A stretch of 64,000 nucleotides of DNA from Micromonospora echinofusca (GCF_900091445.1 NZ_LT607733.1:4615001-4679000), one strand, 5' to 3'. Shown: positions 8,740-19,411, numbered from the stretch's first letter. Notes: generated from the sequence alone by a model not told the origin. Numbers and translations are program-made.

Positions 8740-9408
8740 TCAGGCCTCGCGGGGCGCGGGCGCGGGGTTGCCGTCGGCCGCCGCCTGCTCACCCGCCTGG
8801 TCGGTGACGTCGCGGGGCAGCCGCAGCGGCAGCGGCTCGCGCACCGGCTTGGCCTCCTGGCCCCGGTCGACCACGAGGCCGTCGAGGCACTCCGCGAGCG
8901 GGCCGGCGGCGCCCGGATCGGTGGCCGCGTCGCCCTGGTAGACGCCGCGGACCATCCAGCGCGGCCCGTCGATGCCGACGAACCGCAGGTCGGTCAGCCC
9001 GTCCGGGGTACGCACCCGGGCGCGCAGCTCGGTGCCGTACTCGCCCTGGACCTCCTGGGCGGCGGCGCCGTCGTTGAACAGTGACTGGCGGATCTCCTCA
9101 CGCACCTCGTCCCAGATGCCCTCGGAGCGCGGCGCGGCGAAGACGCCGAGCTGGAGCGCGTTCGAGCCGTGCACGAGCACGACCTGCTGGATCACGCCCT
9201 CCGGGTCGGCCTGCACCCGCACCTCGACGTCACGCACCGCCGGGATGTGCAGGCTGCCCAGGTCGAGCCGCTGCACCCCCTCGGGCGCCTCCGAGAGGTC
9301 GTACGGGCCGCGGGCCGGGGCCGACTCCTCGTGGGAGTCGAGGACCTCGGTCGTCCGCTCGTCGCGGGCGTGCCGTGCGGCACTGTCCCGCTTCCGGGAG
9401 AAGATCAC
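8740..9408 (-). CDS. DUF3710 domain protein
   Basis: Conserved actinobacterial protein of about 222 residues and unknown function, found next to dut in M. tuberculosis and here. The N-terminus is charged (MIFSRKRDSAARHARDE). The DUF3710 core spans about residues 45-190, with GSLHIPAVRDVEVRVQ, an LVHGSNALQLGVFAAPR strand pair and RFVGIDGPRWMVRGV. The C-terminus is Pro/Ala-rich. The chosen GTG at 9408 gives the usual family N-terminus. No membrane segment or catalytic signature is visible. Confidence 0.85.
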   Translation of the reverse strand: MIFSRKRDSAARHARDERTTEVLDSHEESAPARGPYDLSEAPEGVQRLDLGSLHIPAVRDVEVRVQADPEGVIQQVVLVHGSNALQLGVFAAPRSEGIWDEVREEIRQSLFNDGAAAQEVQGEYGTELRARVRTPDGLTDLRFVGIDGPRWMVRGVYQGDAATDPGAAGPLAECLDGLVVDRGQEAKPVREPLPLRLPRDVTDQAGEQAAADGNPAPAPREA

Positions 9409-9433
9409 TGCGCCAACCCTCCGCTGTTCGTGC

Positions 9434-10012
9434 TCACCCTGCCACCTCTTCCGTCCGGCCGCCTGCCCGGTCCCGCTCTTCCCGTCGCGCGTCCGGCACG
9501 TCCGGCGCCCGCCGTGCGTCCGGGGTCGTGCCCTGCCCGCCACCCGTGGGGGACGACGCCAGGCCGGCGTGGCCGCCCGTGGAGCCGTGCCCGCCGCTGC
9601 CGCGCCGGGACTCCGGCAGCTCGGTCGCCGGCCGGAAGTCCGCCCGCGCCACCCGCTGCACGACGAGCTGCGCGATGCGGTCGCCACGGGAGATCTTCGC
9701 CGGTGTCTCCCGATCATGGTTGATCAGGTTGACCAGGATCTCACCCCGGTAGCCGGCGTCGACCGTACCGGGCGCGTTGAGCACCGTCACGCCGAGTCTG
9801 GTCGCGAGCCCCGAACGGGGGTGGACGAGGCCCACGTACCCCTCCGGCAACGCGATCGCCACGCCGGTCGGGACCAGGGCCCGGCCGCCGGGTGGCAGCT
9901 CGACGTCCGCCGCCGCCACCAGGTCTGCCCCGGCGTCACCGGGATGGGCGTACGCCGGCAGCGGCAGCTCGGGGTCGAGCTGCCGTACGGGCACGGGTAC
10001 GACGTCGGTCAC
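9434..10012 (-). CDS. dut: Deoxyuridine 5'-triphosphate nucleotidohydrolase (dUTPase)
   Basis: Hydrolyses dUTP to dUMP and pyrophosphate, keeping uracil out of DNA and supplying dTMP synthesis. It is a cytosolic trimeric enzyme. All five dUTPase motifs are present: [15 protein letters not shown], the substrate loop [18 protein letters not shown] and the C-terminal [11 protein letters not shown] lid. The GTG at 10012 begins [10 protein letters not shown]. The protein is 192 residues, with some 40 residues of Gly/Arg/Asp-rich extension after motif V, where most bacterial enzymes end. The gene order with DUF3710 and DUF3093 matches other actinobacteria. Confidence 0.96.
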   Translation of the reverse strand: MTDVVPVPVRQLDPELPLPAYAHPGDAGADLVAAADVELPPGGRALVPTGVAIALPEGYVGLVHPRSGLATRLGVTVLNAPGTVDAGYRGEILVNLINHDRETPAKISRGDRIAQLVVQRVARADFRPATELPESRRGSGGHGSTGGHAGLASSPTGGGQGTTPDARRAPDVPDARREERDRAGGRTEEVAG

Positions 10013-10084
10013 GGTTCCCCTCTTCCGTCCGTCCTGTTGGGGTGTCCCTGCCATCCTGCCGGTTCCGTCGGGCTTCGTGCGCCG

Positions 10085-10090
10085 TACCCT
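10085..10090 (+). promoter_or_regulatory. -10 element of DUF3093 gene
   Basis: TACCCT is followed by 7 nt and then the GTG start at 10098. It fits TANNNT and predicts a leaderless or nearly leaderless mRNA. Confidence 0.4.
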
Positions 10091-10097
10091 GGCAGGA

Positions 10098-10604
10098 GTG
10101 AGCCTGTCACCATCCTCGCCCTCCCCGGCGCCGGCCGCCGCGAGCCCCCCGCAGTACGCCGAGCGGCTCACTCTGCCCTGGTGGCTGTGGCTGGGCGGGC
10201 TGGGCGCGGCGGCGCTGCTCGCCCTGGAGGTCTGGATGGGCGCGCCCGGCGTGCGCGCCTGGCTGCCGTTCGTGGTGCTGCTGCCGGCGACCGTCGCCGG
10301 CCTGGTCTGGCTCGGCCGGATCAGGATCGCCGTACGCGACGGCGAACTGCGGGTGGACGACGCCCGGCTGCCGGTCCGGTTCGTCGCCGACGTCGTCCCG
10401 TTGGACGCCGCCGGCCGGCGTGAGGTGCTCGGGGTCGGCGCCGACCCGCTGGCGTTCGTGGTGCAGCGGCCGTGGGTCCCCGGCGCCGTCCAGGTGGTCC
10501 TCGACGACCCGGCCGACCCCACCCCGTTCTGGGTGGTCAGCACCCGCCGCCCGGTCGAGCTGGCCGAGGCGCTCCTCGCCGCCCGCGACGCCGCCCGGCC
10601 CTGA
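10098..10604 (+). CDS. DUF3093 membrane protein
   Basis: Actinobacterial protein of 168 residues, divergent from dut as in M. tuberculosis. A proline-rich N-terminus (1-22) precedes two adjacent transmembrane helices (about 28-75: [18 protein letters not shown] and [19 protein letters not shown]). A soluble beta-rich PH-like domain follows (about 78-150) with [17 protein letters not shown]. Function is unknown. The GTG at 10098 is 7 nt after a -10 hexamer. It converges on the following hypothetical gene. Confidence 0.82.
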   Translation: MSLSPSSPSPAPAAASPPQYAERLTLPWWLWLGGLGAAALLALEVWMGAPGVRAWLPFVVLLPATVAGLVWLGRIRIAVRDGELRVDDARLPVRFVADVVPLDAAGRREVLGVGADPLAFVVQRPWVPGAVQVVLDDPADPTPFWVVSTRRPVELAEALLAARDAARP

Positions 10605-10684
10605 ACCCGCCGCGACGCCTCGGTGGTGCCGGGGCCGCCCGTGCCTGAGTCGTCCCGGCCGCTGTCGGACCTGCTCCCGGCCGG

Positions 10685-11644
10685 TCAGTCGGCGCCGGGG
10701 AGGGCCGGCGGGCCGCCCGGCAGGGCCTTGGACCGGCGACGCAGGTCGCTGCGGAGCTGGTCCGCCATCGTCCGGGTGGCCCGGCGGTTGAGGTAGCTGG
10801 CCACCGCCGCCCCGGTGAGGAAGGGGCCGAGGGTGGTCAGGTTGCGGCCGAAGCGCTTGAGCAGGGTGTCGCGCAGTTCCTTGCGCGCGGCGGTACCCAG
10901 CACGGCGCCCACCCCGACGCCGGGCATCATCGGGTTGATCCCCCGCTGCCCGGCCCAGGACTGCACCAGCGCGACCGCCCGCTGGGTGCCGCCGGTCGGC
11001 ACCGGCGCCCCGTAGACCTCGTGCAGTTCGCCGATCAGCTTCAGCTCCACGGCCACCACGGCGACCGTCTCGGCCGCCAGCAGGACCGGAGCGGAGAGCA
11101 GGGTCGGGGCGACCGCCCACTCGACCGCCGCCACTCCTCCGCCGGCGGCGCCGATCCCGGCGGTCGTCCGCGCGGCGTTGCGCACCAGCCGCTCGGCCAG
11201 CTCCTCGCCGTCCAGGCCGTCGAAGTGCCGACGCAGGGTGGCCAGGTCGCGTACGGGCACGTGGGGGGCGATCTCGGCGACCGTGTCGACCATCCAGCGC
11301 ACCGCGCTCTTCGGCTTGAACAGATCGGTCAGCCCACGCGCGCGCGCCTGTCCGACGAGTCGGCCGAGCAGTTGCCGCCGGCGGGCCGGCTCGACGTCGT
11401 CGGCGGTCAGCGCCGCGACGGTGGCGCCCAGCTCGTCCGCGCCGGACGCGGACGCGACGTCGGCGTGGTCACCGCCTGCGGGCGCGGTATCGGCGTGGTC
11501 ACCGCCTGCGGGCACGGTGTCGGCGTGGTCACCGCGTGCGGGCACGGTGTCGGCGTGGTCGCCCCGCGCACCGGGGTCGCCCACGACGCCGGCGCGGGGC
11601 GGGTCGGTGCCCCGCACGCCGCCGGACTCGCTCCGCTCGCTCAT
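10685..11644 (-). CDS. Hypothetical protein with N-terminal 10-residue repeats, EcsC-like C-terminus
   Basis: Protein of 319 residues with no confident family assignment. Residues ~25-70 contain four near-perfect copies of GDHADTVPAR, encoded by a 30-nt tandem repeat at 11461-11570. The rest is helical, with a hydrophobic Ala/Gly/Val-rich stretch (about 165-205) and a C-terminal part (RFGRNLTTLGPFLTGAAV) that resembles EcsC-type membrane-associated proteins. The ATG at 11644 (MSERSESGG) has GGAGGT 6 nt upstream, so a longer start at 11692 is less likely. It interrupts the otherwise conserved DUF3093-DUF4193 order. Confidence 0.72.
   Translation of the reverse strand: MSERSESGGVRGTDPPRAGVVGDPGARGDHADTVPARGDHADTVPAGGDHADTAPAGGDHADVASASGADELGATVAALTADDVEPARRRQLLGRLVGQARARGLTDLFKPKSAVRWMVDTVAEIAPHVPVRDLATLRRHFDGLDGEELAERLVRNAARTTAGIGAAGGGVAAVEWAVAPTLLSAPVLLAAETVAVVAVELKLIGELHEVYGAPVPTGGTQRAVALVQSWAGQRGINPMMPGVGVGAVLGTAARKELRDTLLKRFGRNLTTLGPFLTGAAVASYLNRRATRTMADQLRSDLRRRSKALPGGPPALPGAD
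11461..11570. repeat. 30-bp in-frame tandem repeat, ~3.6 copies
   Basis: Units begin at about 11461, 11491, 11521 and 11551 and differ by only a few bases. Each encodes 10 residues of the hypothetical protein (GDHADTVPAR type). Copy number is likely to vary between strains by slippage. Confidence 0.85.
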
Positions 11645-11782
11645 GCCCGACCTCCCGAATGGACCGACGTCGACCTGACGGTCACCCGTCAACGAGTCAA
11701 GCAGGTCCCCGGGAGTACCGCACGGCGACTCGATCAGCGGCGGCCCCGGCGAGGGAGCCGCCGCTGGTGCGGACGCACGATG

Positions 11783-12079
11783 TCAGACGCACTCGCGGCA
11801 GATGAGCTCGCCGTTGCGTTCCACCGCCAACTGGCTGCGGTGGTGCACGAGGAAGCAGCGGGCGCACCGGAACTCGTCCTGCTGCATCGGCAGCACCTTG
11901 ACCGTCAGTTCCTCGTCCGCCAGGTCGGCGCCGGGCAGCTCGAAGCTCTCGGCCACCTCGGCCTCGTCGACGTCCACGGCGCCCGACTGTGAGTCGACGC
12001 GTCGGGCCTTGAGCTCTTCCAGGCTGTCCTCGCCGAGGTCGACCTCGTCGCGACGCGGGGCGTCGTAGTCGGTGGCCAT
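11783..12079 (-). CDS. DUF4193 protein with C-terminal zinc-ribbon-like cysteines
   Basis: Small acidic actinobacterial protein of 98 residues. The first half is rich in Asp/Glu (MATDYDAPRRDEVDLGED). The C-terminal third carries CARCFLVHH and ICRECV, two CxxC-type pairs likely to bind zinc, as in RNA-polymerase-associated or ribosome-associated small proteins. Function is unproven. It is conserved at this place next to cei in M. tuberculosis. A GGGAG Shine-Dalgarno-like stretch lies upstream of ATG 12079. Confidence 0.87.
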   Translation of the reverse strand: MATDYDAPRRDEVDLGEDSLEELKARRVDSQSGAVDVDEAEVAESFELPGADLADEELTVKVLPMQQDEFRCARCFLVHHRSQLAVERNGELICRECV

Positions 12080-12498
12080 CGGTTTCACTCTCCCATATCG
12101 ATGTTGTCGCTTCCGGTTGTAACGCCGGACGACGCTGTTTCGGTTCCGCTGGCCGGCCACCACTTGTGTCGGTCACCCGACCCGAAGACAGCACGGACGG
12201 AGGCATCCCCAAGGAACACCCGGCGAGCGCGGAACATACCCCCCCTTTGGGCGAGGCATGTATACCGCCCTCGTGGCTGAGATGTACGCCCCCGCACGCG
12301 AAGTTGTTCCCAATGTGACTCAGGCGACACGAAGATAGGGGTAGTACTACCCGGTTCCCGGATGGCGCGCCGGCATGTCCGGCTGTTTCCACGCGACGGC
12401 CGGACAACCGTTAACCTCAGCGGCGTACTCGACGGCCGGCGGGGCGGCCCGTCCACCCGGCGGCCGCCACCACCCACCACTGTCCGGGGAGCACCCTG
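12080..12498. other. 419-bp divergent intergenic region
   Basis: This lies between the DUF4193 gene (leftward) and cei (rightward). It is less GC-biased than the genes and contains a perfect 14-bp palindrome GGGTAGTACTACCC at 12339-12352. A possible leftward -10 (TATCTT, 12332-12337) partly abuts it. No protein gene or tRNA is seen. Both flanking genes are probably controlled from here. Confidence 0.5.
12339..12352. promoter_or_regulatory. Perfect 14-bp palindrome, candidate operator
   Basis: GGGTAGTACTACCC is self-complementary and sits in the divergent DUF4193/cei intergenic region, beside a candidate -10 for the leftward gene. A dimeric repressor or activator site is plausible. The regulator is unknown. 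Confidence 0.4.
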
Positions 12499-13029
12499 AT
12501 GAGCTTTGCGCGAGTGCGAGCACTCGTTGTCGTCGGCCTGCTGGCGGTGCTGGCCCTCGTCTTCGTGGTCGTCGCGCTGGTCCGCGACACCCAGAGCAGC
12601 GCCGGCCTCGCCGGCGGCTGCCCCGAGGGCTGGCCGCTGGCCGACGTGACCCTGCGGGAACCCAAGGACGTCAAGATCAACGTGCTGAACGGCACGGACC
12701 GGATCGGCCTGGCCACGTCCATCGCCGACGACTTCCGCAACCGGAAGTTCCAGGTGAAGAAGTTCGGCGACGAGAAGAAGCAGATCGACGACATCGCGGT
12801 CCTGCGCTACGGCCCCAAGGGGGTGGGCTCGGCGCACCTGCTGCGGGCCTACTTCCTCGACAACGCCGAGTACGACTACGACGCCAAGCGCACCGACGAC
12901 GTCGTCGACGTGGTGCTCGGCAGCGGCTTCCAGCAGCTCGCCACCACCACCGAGGTCAACCAGTCCCTGGGCGACCTCGGCGCGCCGGTCGCGCCGGCCG
13001 GCTCCTGCCCGATGCCGCAGGACGACTGA
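12499..13029 (+). CDS. cei: Cei-like envelope protein with LytR C-terminal domain
   Basis: Single-pass membrane protein of 176 residues. A helix at residues 6-30 ([20 protein letters not shown]) anchors an extracytoplasmic LytR_C domain (about 50-150) with [20 protein letters not shown] and a [13 protein letters not shown] end. It is positional and domain equivalent of M. tuberculosis Cei (Rv2700), required for cell-envelope integrity; the exact role here is inferred. ATG 12499 is preceded by GGGGAG. It is convergent with suhB, with a strong hairpin between them. Confidence 0.85.
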   Translation: MSFARVRALVVVGLLAVLALVFVVVALVRDTQSSAGLAGGCPEGWPLADVTLREPKDVKINVLNGTDRIGLATSIADDFRNRKFQVKKFGDEKKQIDDIAVLRYGPKGVGSAHLLRAYFLDNAEYDYDAKRTDDVVDVVLGSGFQQLATTTEVNQSLGDLGAPVAPAGSCPMPQDD

Positions 13030-13033
13030 CCGC

Positions 13034-13065
13034 GCCGCGCCCCCGGTTCCCGCCGGGGGCGCGGC
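13034..13065. terminator. Bidirectional hairpin between cei and suhB
   Basis: A 13-bp perfect GC stem (13034-13046 with 13053-13065) and 6-nt loop lie between two convergent genes. There is no T-tract, as is common for actinobacterial terminators. Confidence 0.65.
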
Positions 13066-13073
13066 ACCGGCCG

Positions 13074-13889
13074 TCAGGGACCGCCCGAGGCGTCCAGGTC
13101 GGCGAGGCGGTCGTGCAGCGGCTTGAACAGCGCCGACGGCGCGGCGATCACCAGGTCCGGGCCGGCCGGCAGTCCGCCCAGCCCGGCGACCAGCAGCCCG
13201 GCCTCGGTCGCGACCAGGGCGCCGGCGGCCTGGTCCCAGGCGGCGAGCCCCTTCTCGTAGTAGGCGTCCACCCGCCCCTCCGCCGCGAGGCAGAGGTCCA
13301 GCGCGGCGGCGCCGAAGCGGCGGATGTCGCGAATGTGCGGGATCAGCTCGGCGACCACCCGGGCCTGGTGGGCCCGGCGCCCGGGGTCGTAGCCGAACCC
13401 CGTGGCGACCAGCGCCTGGCCGAGGTCGGTCTCCGTGGAGCAGCGCAGCCGCTCGCCGGCACGCCAGGCGCCCCCGCCGACGGTGGCCGTCCACTCCTCG
13501 CCGGTGCTGACGTTGCGCACCACCCCGGCGACCACCTGGCCGTCGACCTCGGCGGCGAGCGACACCGCGCAGTGCGGGATCCCGTAGAGGTAGTTGACGG
13601 TGCCGTCGATGGGGTCCACGATCCAGCGGACCCCGCCCGGGCCGACCGGGCCGGTCTCGCCCGCCCCGTACTCCTCGCCGAGGACGGCGTCGCCCGGCCG
13701 CAGCCGGCGCAGCGCGTCGATCACCTGCCGCTCGACCGCCCGGTCGGCGGCGGTCACCACGTCCGTGACCGTGCTCTTGGTGGCGGCCACCGAGACGCCC
13801 TCGACCCGCATCCGGTGCGCGGTCGCGGCCGCGTCGCGGGCCACGTCGACCGCAATCTCCAGCAGTTCCGACGGCGTCGAGCGATCCAT
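13074..13889 (-). CDS. suhB: Inositol monophosphatase family protein
   Basis: Mg2+-dependent phosphatase acting on inositol-1-phosphate or a related sugar phosphate, feeding phosphatidylinositol and mycothiol synthesis in actinobacteria. The 271-residue length is normal. Metal-binding motifs are GEEYGAGE (near 78-85), [17 protein letters not shown] (near 95-111) and the C-terminal [16 protein letters not shown]. The ATG at 13889 (MDRSTPSEL) has GGGAAGGG upstream. Its position between cei and sigA matches suhB of M. tuberculosis. Substrate identity is inferred. Confidence 0.93.
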   Translation of the reverse strand: MDRSTPSELLEIAVDVARDAAATAHRMRVEGVSVAATKSTVTDVVTAADRAVERQVIDALRRLRPGDAVLGEEYGAGETGPVGPGGVRWIVDPIDGTVNYLYGIPHCAVSLAAEVDGQVVAGVVRNVSTGEEWTATVGGGAWRAGERLRCSTETDLGQALVATGFGYDPGRRAHQARVVAELIPHIRDIRRFGAAALDLCLAAEGRVDAYYEKGLAAWDQAAGALVATEAGLLVAGLGGLPAGPDLVIAAPSALFKPLHDRLADLDASGGP

Positions 13890-14027
13890 CGTTCGTCCCC
13901 TTCCCACACGGCCGGGGTGTTCCGGGCCACGCGCGGTACCATCCTTACAAAGTCCACATCTGCGTCGAATCGGCGGCCCCCGCCGCCGGTCCGCCGTGCG
14001 GCGACGGATGATCGCCGCAGACGGCGT

Positions 14028-14033
14028 TACAAT
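14028..14033 (+). promoter_or_regulatory. Candidate -10 of sigA
   Basis: TACAAT fits the -10 consensus well. The corresponding -35 is weak. Transcription would start near 14040 and leave a leader of about 138 nt before the sigA GTG. Confidence 0.35.
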
Positions 14034-14177
14034 TCACCCCTGCCCACGCTGCGACGGACCGCCAACGACCGGCCGGCCCGGGACACGGGGGTCCCTCAAC
14101 CACATCGCCCGGCAAGGTGCCCCGCTCTGCGTCGGACGACCCGGCCGTGCTCGCTCTTCGCCTCCGGAAGGTCATTC

Positions 14178-15785
<1,608 letters not shown>

Positions 15786-16029
15786 TCGCGATCGTCAACC
15801 GAACGTGTCGTTTTGATCACCTGGCGTGCAACGTCGGAAGGTGACCGTCCGGTTGCACGATTGTGATCGTTGACGTGGCACCCTTGGTGCACGGCACACT
15901 GTCCGTGCCATGTGTGACCTCGGTCCCCCGCGGGCACACAGGGAAGGCAGCGCCGGGACAGGGTGTTGCACGATAGGTGAGCAACGACCGAAGAGATTGT
16001 TCATCGGTGACGACCAGAGGAGGAAGGCG
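15786..16029. other. Intergenic region after sigA
   Basis: These 244 bp hold a TTGACG -35-like box at 15870-15875 without a well-spaced -10. Nothing else recognisable is present before the Shine-Dalgarno of the next small gene. No hairpin terminator for sigA was found. Confidence 0.3.
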
Positions 16030-16263
16030 ATGACCCCGACCCTCACGCCGCCGCCCGAGACGGTGGCTCCCCCAGCCGCCGATGAACGGTGCGACCGCTG
16101 CAATGCTGCCGGCAAGCTCCGGATCACTCTGGCGGGTGGGAGCGAGTTGGTGTTCTGTGGGCACCACGCGAACAAGTACGCGGAGGATCTCGTGAAGATC
16201 ACCGTACGATTCGCGACGGACCCGGAGTTCAGCTGGCGTGGCGCCGATCTGATGGCGAACTGA
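16030..16263 (+). CDS. Small cysteine-containing actinobacterial protein (DUF7455 type)
   Basis: Protein of 77 residues. A Pro/Thr-rich start (MTPTLTPPPETVAPP) is followed by CDRCNAAGKLRI and LVFCGHHANKY, giving two Cys pairs plus His residues that could bind one zinc ion. The rest is a short amphipathic C-terminus. Conserved small proteins like this follow sigA in related genomes; naming it DUF7455 is from memory of the family and is not certain. ATG 16030 has a strong GAGGAGGAAGG Shine-Dalgarno. A strong terminator follows 24 nt after the stop. Confidence 0.8.
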   Translation: MTPTLTPPPETVAPPAADERCDRCNAAGKLRITLAGGSELVFCGHHANKYAEDLVKITVRFATDPEFSWRGADLMAN

Positions 16264-16286
16264 GAGATTCCGCGGATCCACGACAT

Positions 16287-16328
16287 AGCCGGCCGGAGGC
16301 CCCCGCAAGGGGCCTCCGGCCGGCTTTT
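16287..16328 (+). terminator. Intrinsic terminator
   Basis: A perfect 17-bp stem (16287-16303 with 16309-16325) with loop CGCAA is followed by TTTT. It ends the small Cys-protein transcript. Confidence 0.9.
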
Positions 16329-16527
16329 CGCGTCCTTCGGGCCGATGGCGTCCCTACGAGCTGGCAGCGTCCCTAGGACCGGGCGGCGTCCCGTCGACCG
16401 GCGGCCTCCCCGGGGCCGAACGCGTTCCTGGCCGTTGGCCCCCTCAGGCCGGACGGCGGCCCTCCGACCGGAGGCGGCGCTCTCACGGAAGGCGTCCGAC
16501 GTGCCGGCGGCGGTGATCCGGCCGCCG
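16329..16527. other. Intergenic region, degenerate GGCGTCC/GGCGGCC repeats
   Basis: About 200 bp between the terminator and the helicase stop contain imperfect GC-rich short repeats and no convincing gene or signal. Confidence 0.3.
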
Positions 16528-18258
16528 TCAGAGGGTCTGGACGGTGGCGATGCGTTCCTCGAGCTGCTCGATGGTGGCCTGGGCGCTCGGCGGGCCGCCG
16601 CAGAGGCGGCGCAGCTCCGCGTGGATCTTCCCGTGCGGCTGCCCCGTGCGGTGGTGCCGGGCGGCCACGAGGGCGTTCAGCTGGCGGCGTAGGGCGACCC
16701 GACGCTGGGCGGCACTCATCGGTACCGGCGGCGCCGTGGGGGCCTCAGCGGCCGCCTCAGCGGGCCGGGTGGCCCGGCGCCGCTGGGCGGCGAGCTGCTC
16801 CTGCTGGCGCTTGGTGAGCAGCAGGGCCACCTGGTCGGCGGTGAGCAGCCCGGGCAGGCCGAGGTATTCCTCCTCCTCGGGGGTGCCGGCCTGGGCGGCG
16901 GTGCCGAACGAGGCGCCGTCGAAGATCACCTGGTCCAGCTCGGCCGTCGCGGAGAGCGCGGCGAACCGCTTCTCCAGCTCGCCGCTGGCCTGGTCGTCGC
17001 GCTGGGCGCGCTCCAGCAGGTCGTCGTCGAAGCCCTCACGGTCCTTGGGCTTGCCGAGGACGTGGTCCCGCTCGGCCTCCATCTCGCTGGCCAGCCCGAG
17101 CAGGTGCGGCACGCTGGGCAGGAAGACCGAGGCGGTCTCGCCGGGGCGGCGGGCGCGGACGAACCGGCCGATCGCCTGCGCGAAGTAGAGCGGGGTGCTG
17201 GCGCTGGTCGCGTAGACGCCGACGGCCAGCCGGGGGATGTCCACGCCCTCGGAGACCATCCGGACCGCCACCAGCCAGCGCTGCTCGGACGCCGCGAACG
17301 TCGCGATCCGCGCCGAGGCGCCCACGTCGTCGGAGAGCACCACCGCCGCGCGCTCGCCCGTGACCTGCTCGATGAGCTTCGCGTACGAGCGGGCGGTCTG
17401 CTGGTCGCTGGCGATGATCAGCCCGCCGGCGTCGGGCATCCCCGCGTTGCGCAGGACGGTCAGCCGGGCGTCGGCGGCCCGCAGCACCTGCGGCATCCAG
17501 TCGCCCGCCGGGTCCAGGGCCGTACGCCACGCCTGCGCCACGAGGTCCTGGGTCATCGGCTCGCCGAGGCGCGCCGCCAGCTCGTCCCCGGCGTTGGTGC
17601 GCCACCGGGTCTCCCCCGAGTACGCCAGGAAGAGCACGGGCCGTACGACGCCGTCGCGCAGCGCGTCGGCGTAGCCGTAGACCGAGTCGGCGCGCGAGCG
17701 CAGCAGGCCGTCGCCGCCCCGCTCGTAGCTGACGAACGGGATCGGGTTGTCGTCGGAGCGGAACGGCGTCCCGGTCAGCATCAACCGGCGCTCGGCGCCC
17801 TCGAAGGCCGCCTTCACCCCGTCGCCCCAGGAGCGGCTGTCCCCCGCGTGGTGGATCTCGTCGAGGACGACCAGGGTGCGCCGGGTGAGGGTGCGCCGCT
17901 TGTGCACCTGGGGTGCCATGCCGACCTGCGCGTACGTGACGACGGCGCCGTGGAAGTCGGCGGAGGAGTGCAGGTCGGCGTTGCGGAACGCGGCGTCGAG
18001 CTGGATGCCGACCCGGGCCGCCGCCTGTGCCCACTGGGTCTTCAGGTGCTCGGTCGGCGCCACCACGGTCACCGCCTCGACGGTGCCGTCGGCGAGCAGC
18101 TCGGCGGCGATCCGCAGGGCGAAGGTGGTCTTTCCGGCGCCCGGGGTGGCGACCGCCGTGAAGTCGGGGTCCCGCCGGCGCAGGTACTCCACGAGTGCCT
18201 TGCGCTGCCACGCACGCAGTGCCGGAAACGTCTCGATCGCCGGCATCCGGGCCGCCAC
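16528..18258 (-). CDS. Superfamily 2 DEAD/DEAH-box helicase
   Basis: ATP-dependent nucleic-acid helicase of 576 residues. Motif I ATPGAGKTTFA (residues ~38-48), motif II VLDEIHHAGD (~131-140), motif III LTGTPFRSD (~156-164) and motif VI AIGRFVRARR (~365-374) are all present, so both RecA-like lobes are intact. The architecture resembles XPB/Type-III-restriction-like helicases; no nuclease domain is seen. The Ala/Arg-rich C-terminal 150 residues are poorly defined. The GTG at 18258 has a GGAG sequence upstream; MPAIETF, four codons in, is an alternative start. Its cellular role, DNA repair or RNA metabolism, is unknown. Confidence 0.88.
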   Translation of the reverse strand: MAARMPAIETFPALRAWQRKALVEYLRRRDPDFTAVATPGAGKTTFALRIAAELLADGTVEAVTVVAPTEHLKTQWAQAAARVGIQLDAAFRNADLHSSADFHGAVVTYAQVGMAPQVHKRRTLTRRTLVVLDEIHHAGDSRSWGDGVKAAFEGAERRLMLTGTPFRSDDNPIPFVSYERGGDGLLRSRADSVYGYADALRDGVVRPVLFLAYSGETRWRTNAGDELAARLGEPMTQDLVAQAWRTALDPAGDWMPQVLRAADARLTVLRNAGMPDAGGLIIASDQQTARSYAKLIEQVTGERAAVVLSDDVGASARIATFAASEQRWLVAVRMVSEGVDIPRLAVGVYATSASTPLYFAQAIGRFVRARRPGETASVFLPSVPHLLGLASEMEAERDHVLGKPKDREGFDDDLLERAQRDDQASGELEKRFAALSATAELDQVIFDGASFGTAAQAGTPEEEEYLGLPGLLTADQVALLLTKRQQEQLAAQRRRATRPAEAAAEAPTAPPVPMSAAQRRVALRRQLNALVAARHHRTGQPHGKIHAELRRLCGGPPSAQATIEQLEERIATVQTL

Positions 18259-18426
18259 GGGAAGCTCCTCTCCGACCGCCTGACGGCGGACCCCGGGCGA
18301 GGGCCACGGGTACCGCCGCCCATGAAAACGCCTCCGCGCAGGTGGTGCCGCGAAGGCCGACTCAGCATAACCAGCGCGGCCCGCCCGACCCAGCCGACAC
18401 CACGCTGGTCACATCCGTCACCGGAG

Positions 18427-19077
18427 TCAGGGGCGGTTGCCGGGGGTCCCCGTACGCGGGGGACGCAGGGTGGCCACCGGCGCCGACCAGCGCCGTCGCA
18501 GCGCCACCAGGCGCAGCAGGAAGACCACGACCGCCGCCGCGGTCAGCCAGACGGCGTTGGCGTGCCCGAGCGCGTCCAGCAGGGCCACGAGGATCGAGCC
18601 GACGAGCGCGGCGACGGCGTAGATCTCCCGCCGCAGCACCACCGGGATCTCGGCGGTGAGCAGGTCGCGGCCGAGGCCGCCGCCGATCGCGGTGAGCATG
18701 CCGATCACGCAGGCCCCCACCGCCGGCACCTGGGCGTCGAGGGCCTTGACCGTGCCGGTGACGGTGAACAGCGCCAGCCCGGCCGCGTCGAGCACCAGCA
18801 CGGTGGTGCGCAGCCGGGCGAACTGGGGATGCAGCCAGAAGACGGCGGCGGCGGTGACGGCGGCCGTCGCGGCGTACCGCCAGTCGCCGAAGGCCAGCGG
18901 CGGCGCCTCGTCGATCGCCAGGTCACGGAAGATCCCGCCGCCGAGCGCGGCCACGAAGCCGACGAAGACGACGCCGAAGAGGTCGAGCCGTTTGGCCACC
19001 GCCGCGGAGGCCCCGGAGGCGGCAAAGACCGCCACCCCGGTGAGGTCGGCGAGGAGCAGGGCGGTGGAGGTGGTCAC
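18427..19077 (-). CDS. TRIC-type cation channel family protein (UPF0126)
   Basis: Membrane protein of 216 residues with two repeated units of three helices, the UPF0126/TRIC fold. Glycine-rich signatures [12 protein letters not shown] (residues ~44-55) and [13 protein letters not shown] (~130-142) occur at equivalent places in the two halves. Prokaryotic TRIC homologues conduct K+ or Na+; transport here is inferred. The GTG at 19077 begins [11 protein letters not shown]. The C-terminal ~20 residues are Arg/Pro-rich and cytosolic. Confidence 0.9.
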   Translation of the reverse strand: MTTSTALLLADLTGVAVFAASGASAAVAKRLDLFGVVFVGFVAALGGGIFRDLAIDEAPPLAFGDWRYAATAAVTAAAVFWLHPQFARLRTTVLVLDAAGLALFTVTGTVKALDAQVPAVGACVIGMLTAIGGGLGRDLLTAEIPVVLRREIYAVAALVGSILVALLDALGHANAVWLTAAAVVVFLLRLVALRRRWSAPVATLRPPRTGTPGNRP

Positions 19078-19117
19078 CGGCGAAGGTTACGTGCGCGACC
19101 CGGAGGGTCGCCCACGT

Positions 19118-19336
19118 TCACTCGCCCCAGGAGTCGTAGATCTCCTTGCACTTCGGGCAGACCGGCGAGCCGGGCTTGGCGGCCTTGGTGACCGGGAAGG
19201 TCTCCCCGCACAGCGCGACGACGAACGTGCCCATGACGGCACTCTCGGCGATCTTCTCCTTGCGCACGTAGTGGAACATCTCGGGACCGGTGTCGGCGTC
19301 CTTCAGCTCCGGACGCTCGAGAACCTCTGTGCTCAC
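19118..19336 (-). CDS. DUF3039 protein
   Basis: Small actinobacterial protein of 72 residues, function unknown. The start region [15 protein letters not shown] is acidic. The C-terminal half has ALCGETFPV and [14 protein letters not shown], giving Cys residues arranged as a probable zinc-binding ribbon. GTG 19336 follows GGAGGTGCAGAA, a good Shine-Dalgarno. It is divergent from psuG. Confidence 0.87.
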   Translation of the reverse strand: MSTEVLERPELKDADTGPEMFHYVRKEKIAESAVMGTFVVALCGETFPVTKAAKPGSPVCPKCKEIYDSWGE

Positions 19337-19411
19337 TTCTGCACCTCCGACCGTCAAGTCTGGCAGGTCACCCCCGCTCCGGTCCACTACAGGTCGCCCG
19401 GACGAGGGCCG

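Noticed and set aside
11461..11570. CRISPR-like tandem repeats
   Set aside because: Units are directly adjacent without spacers, in frame and coding for repeats of one protein.
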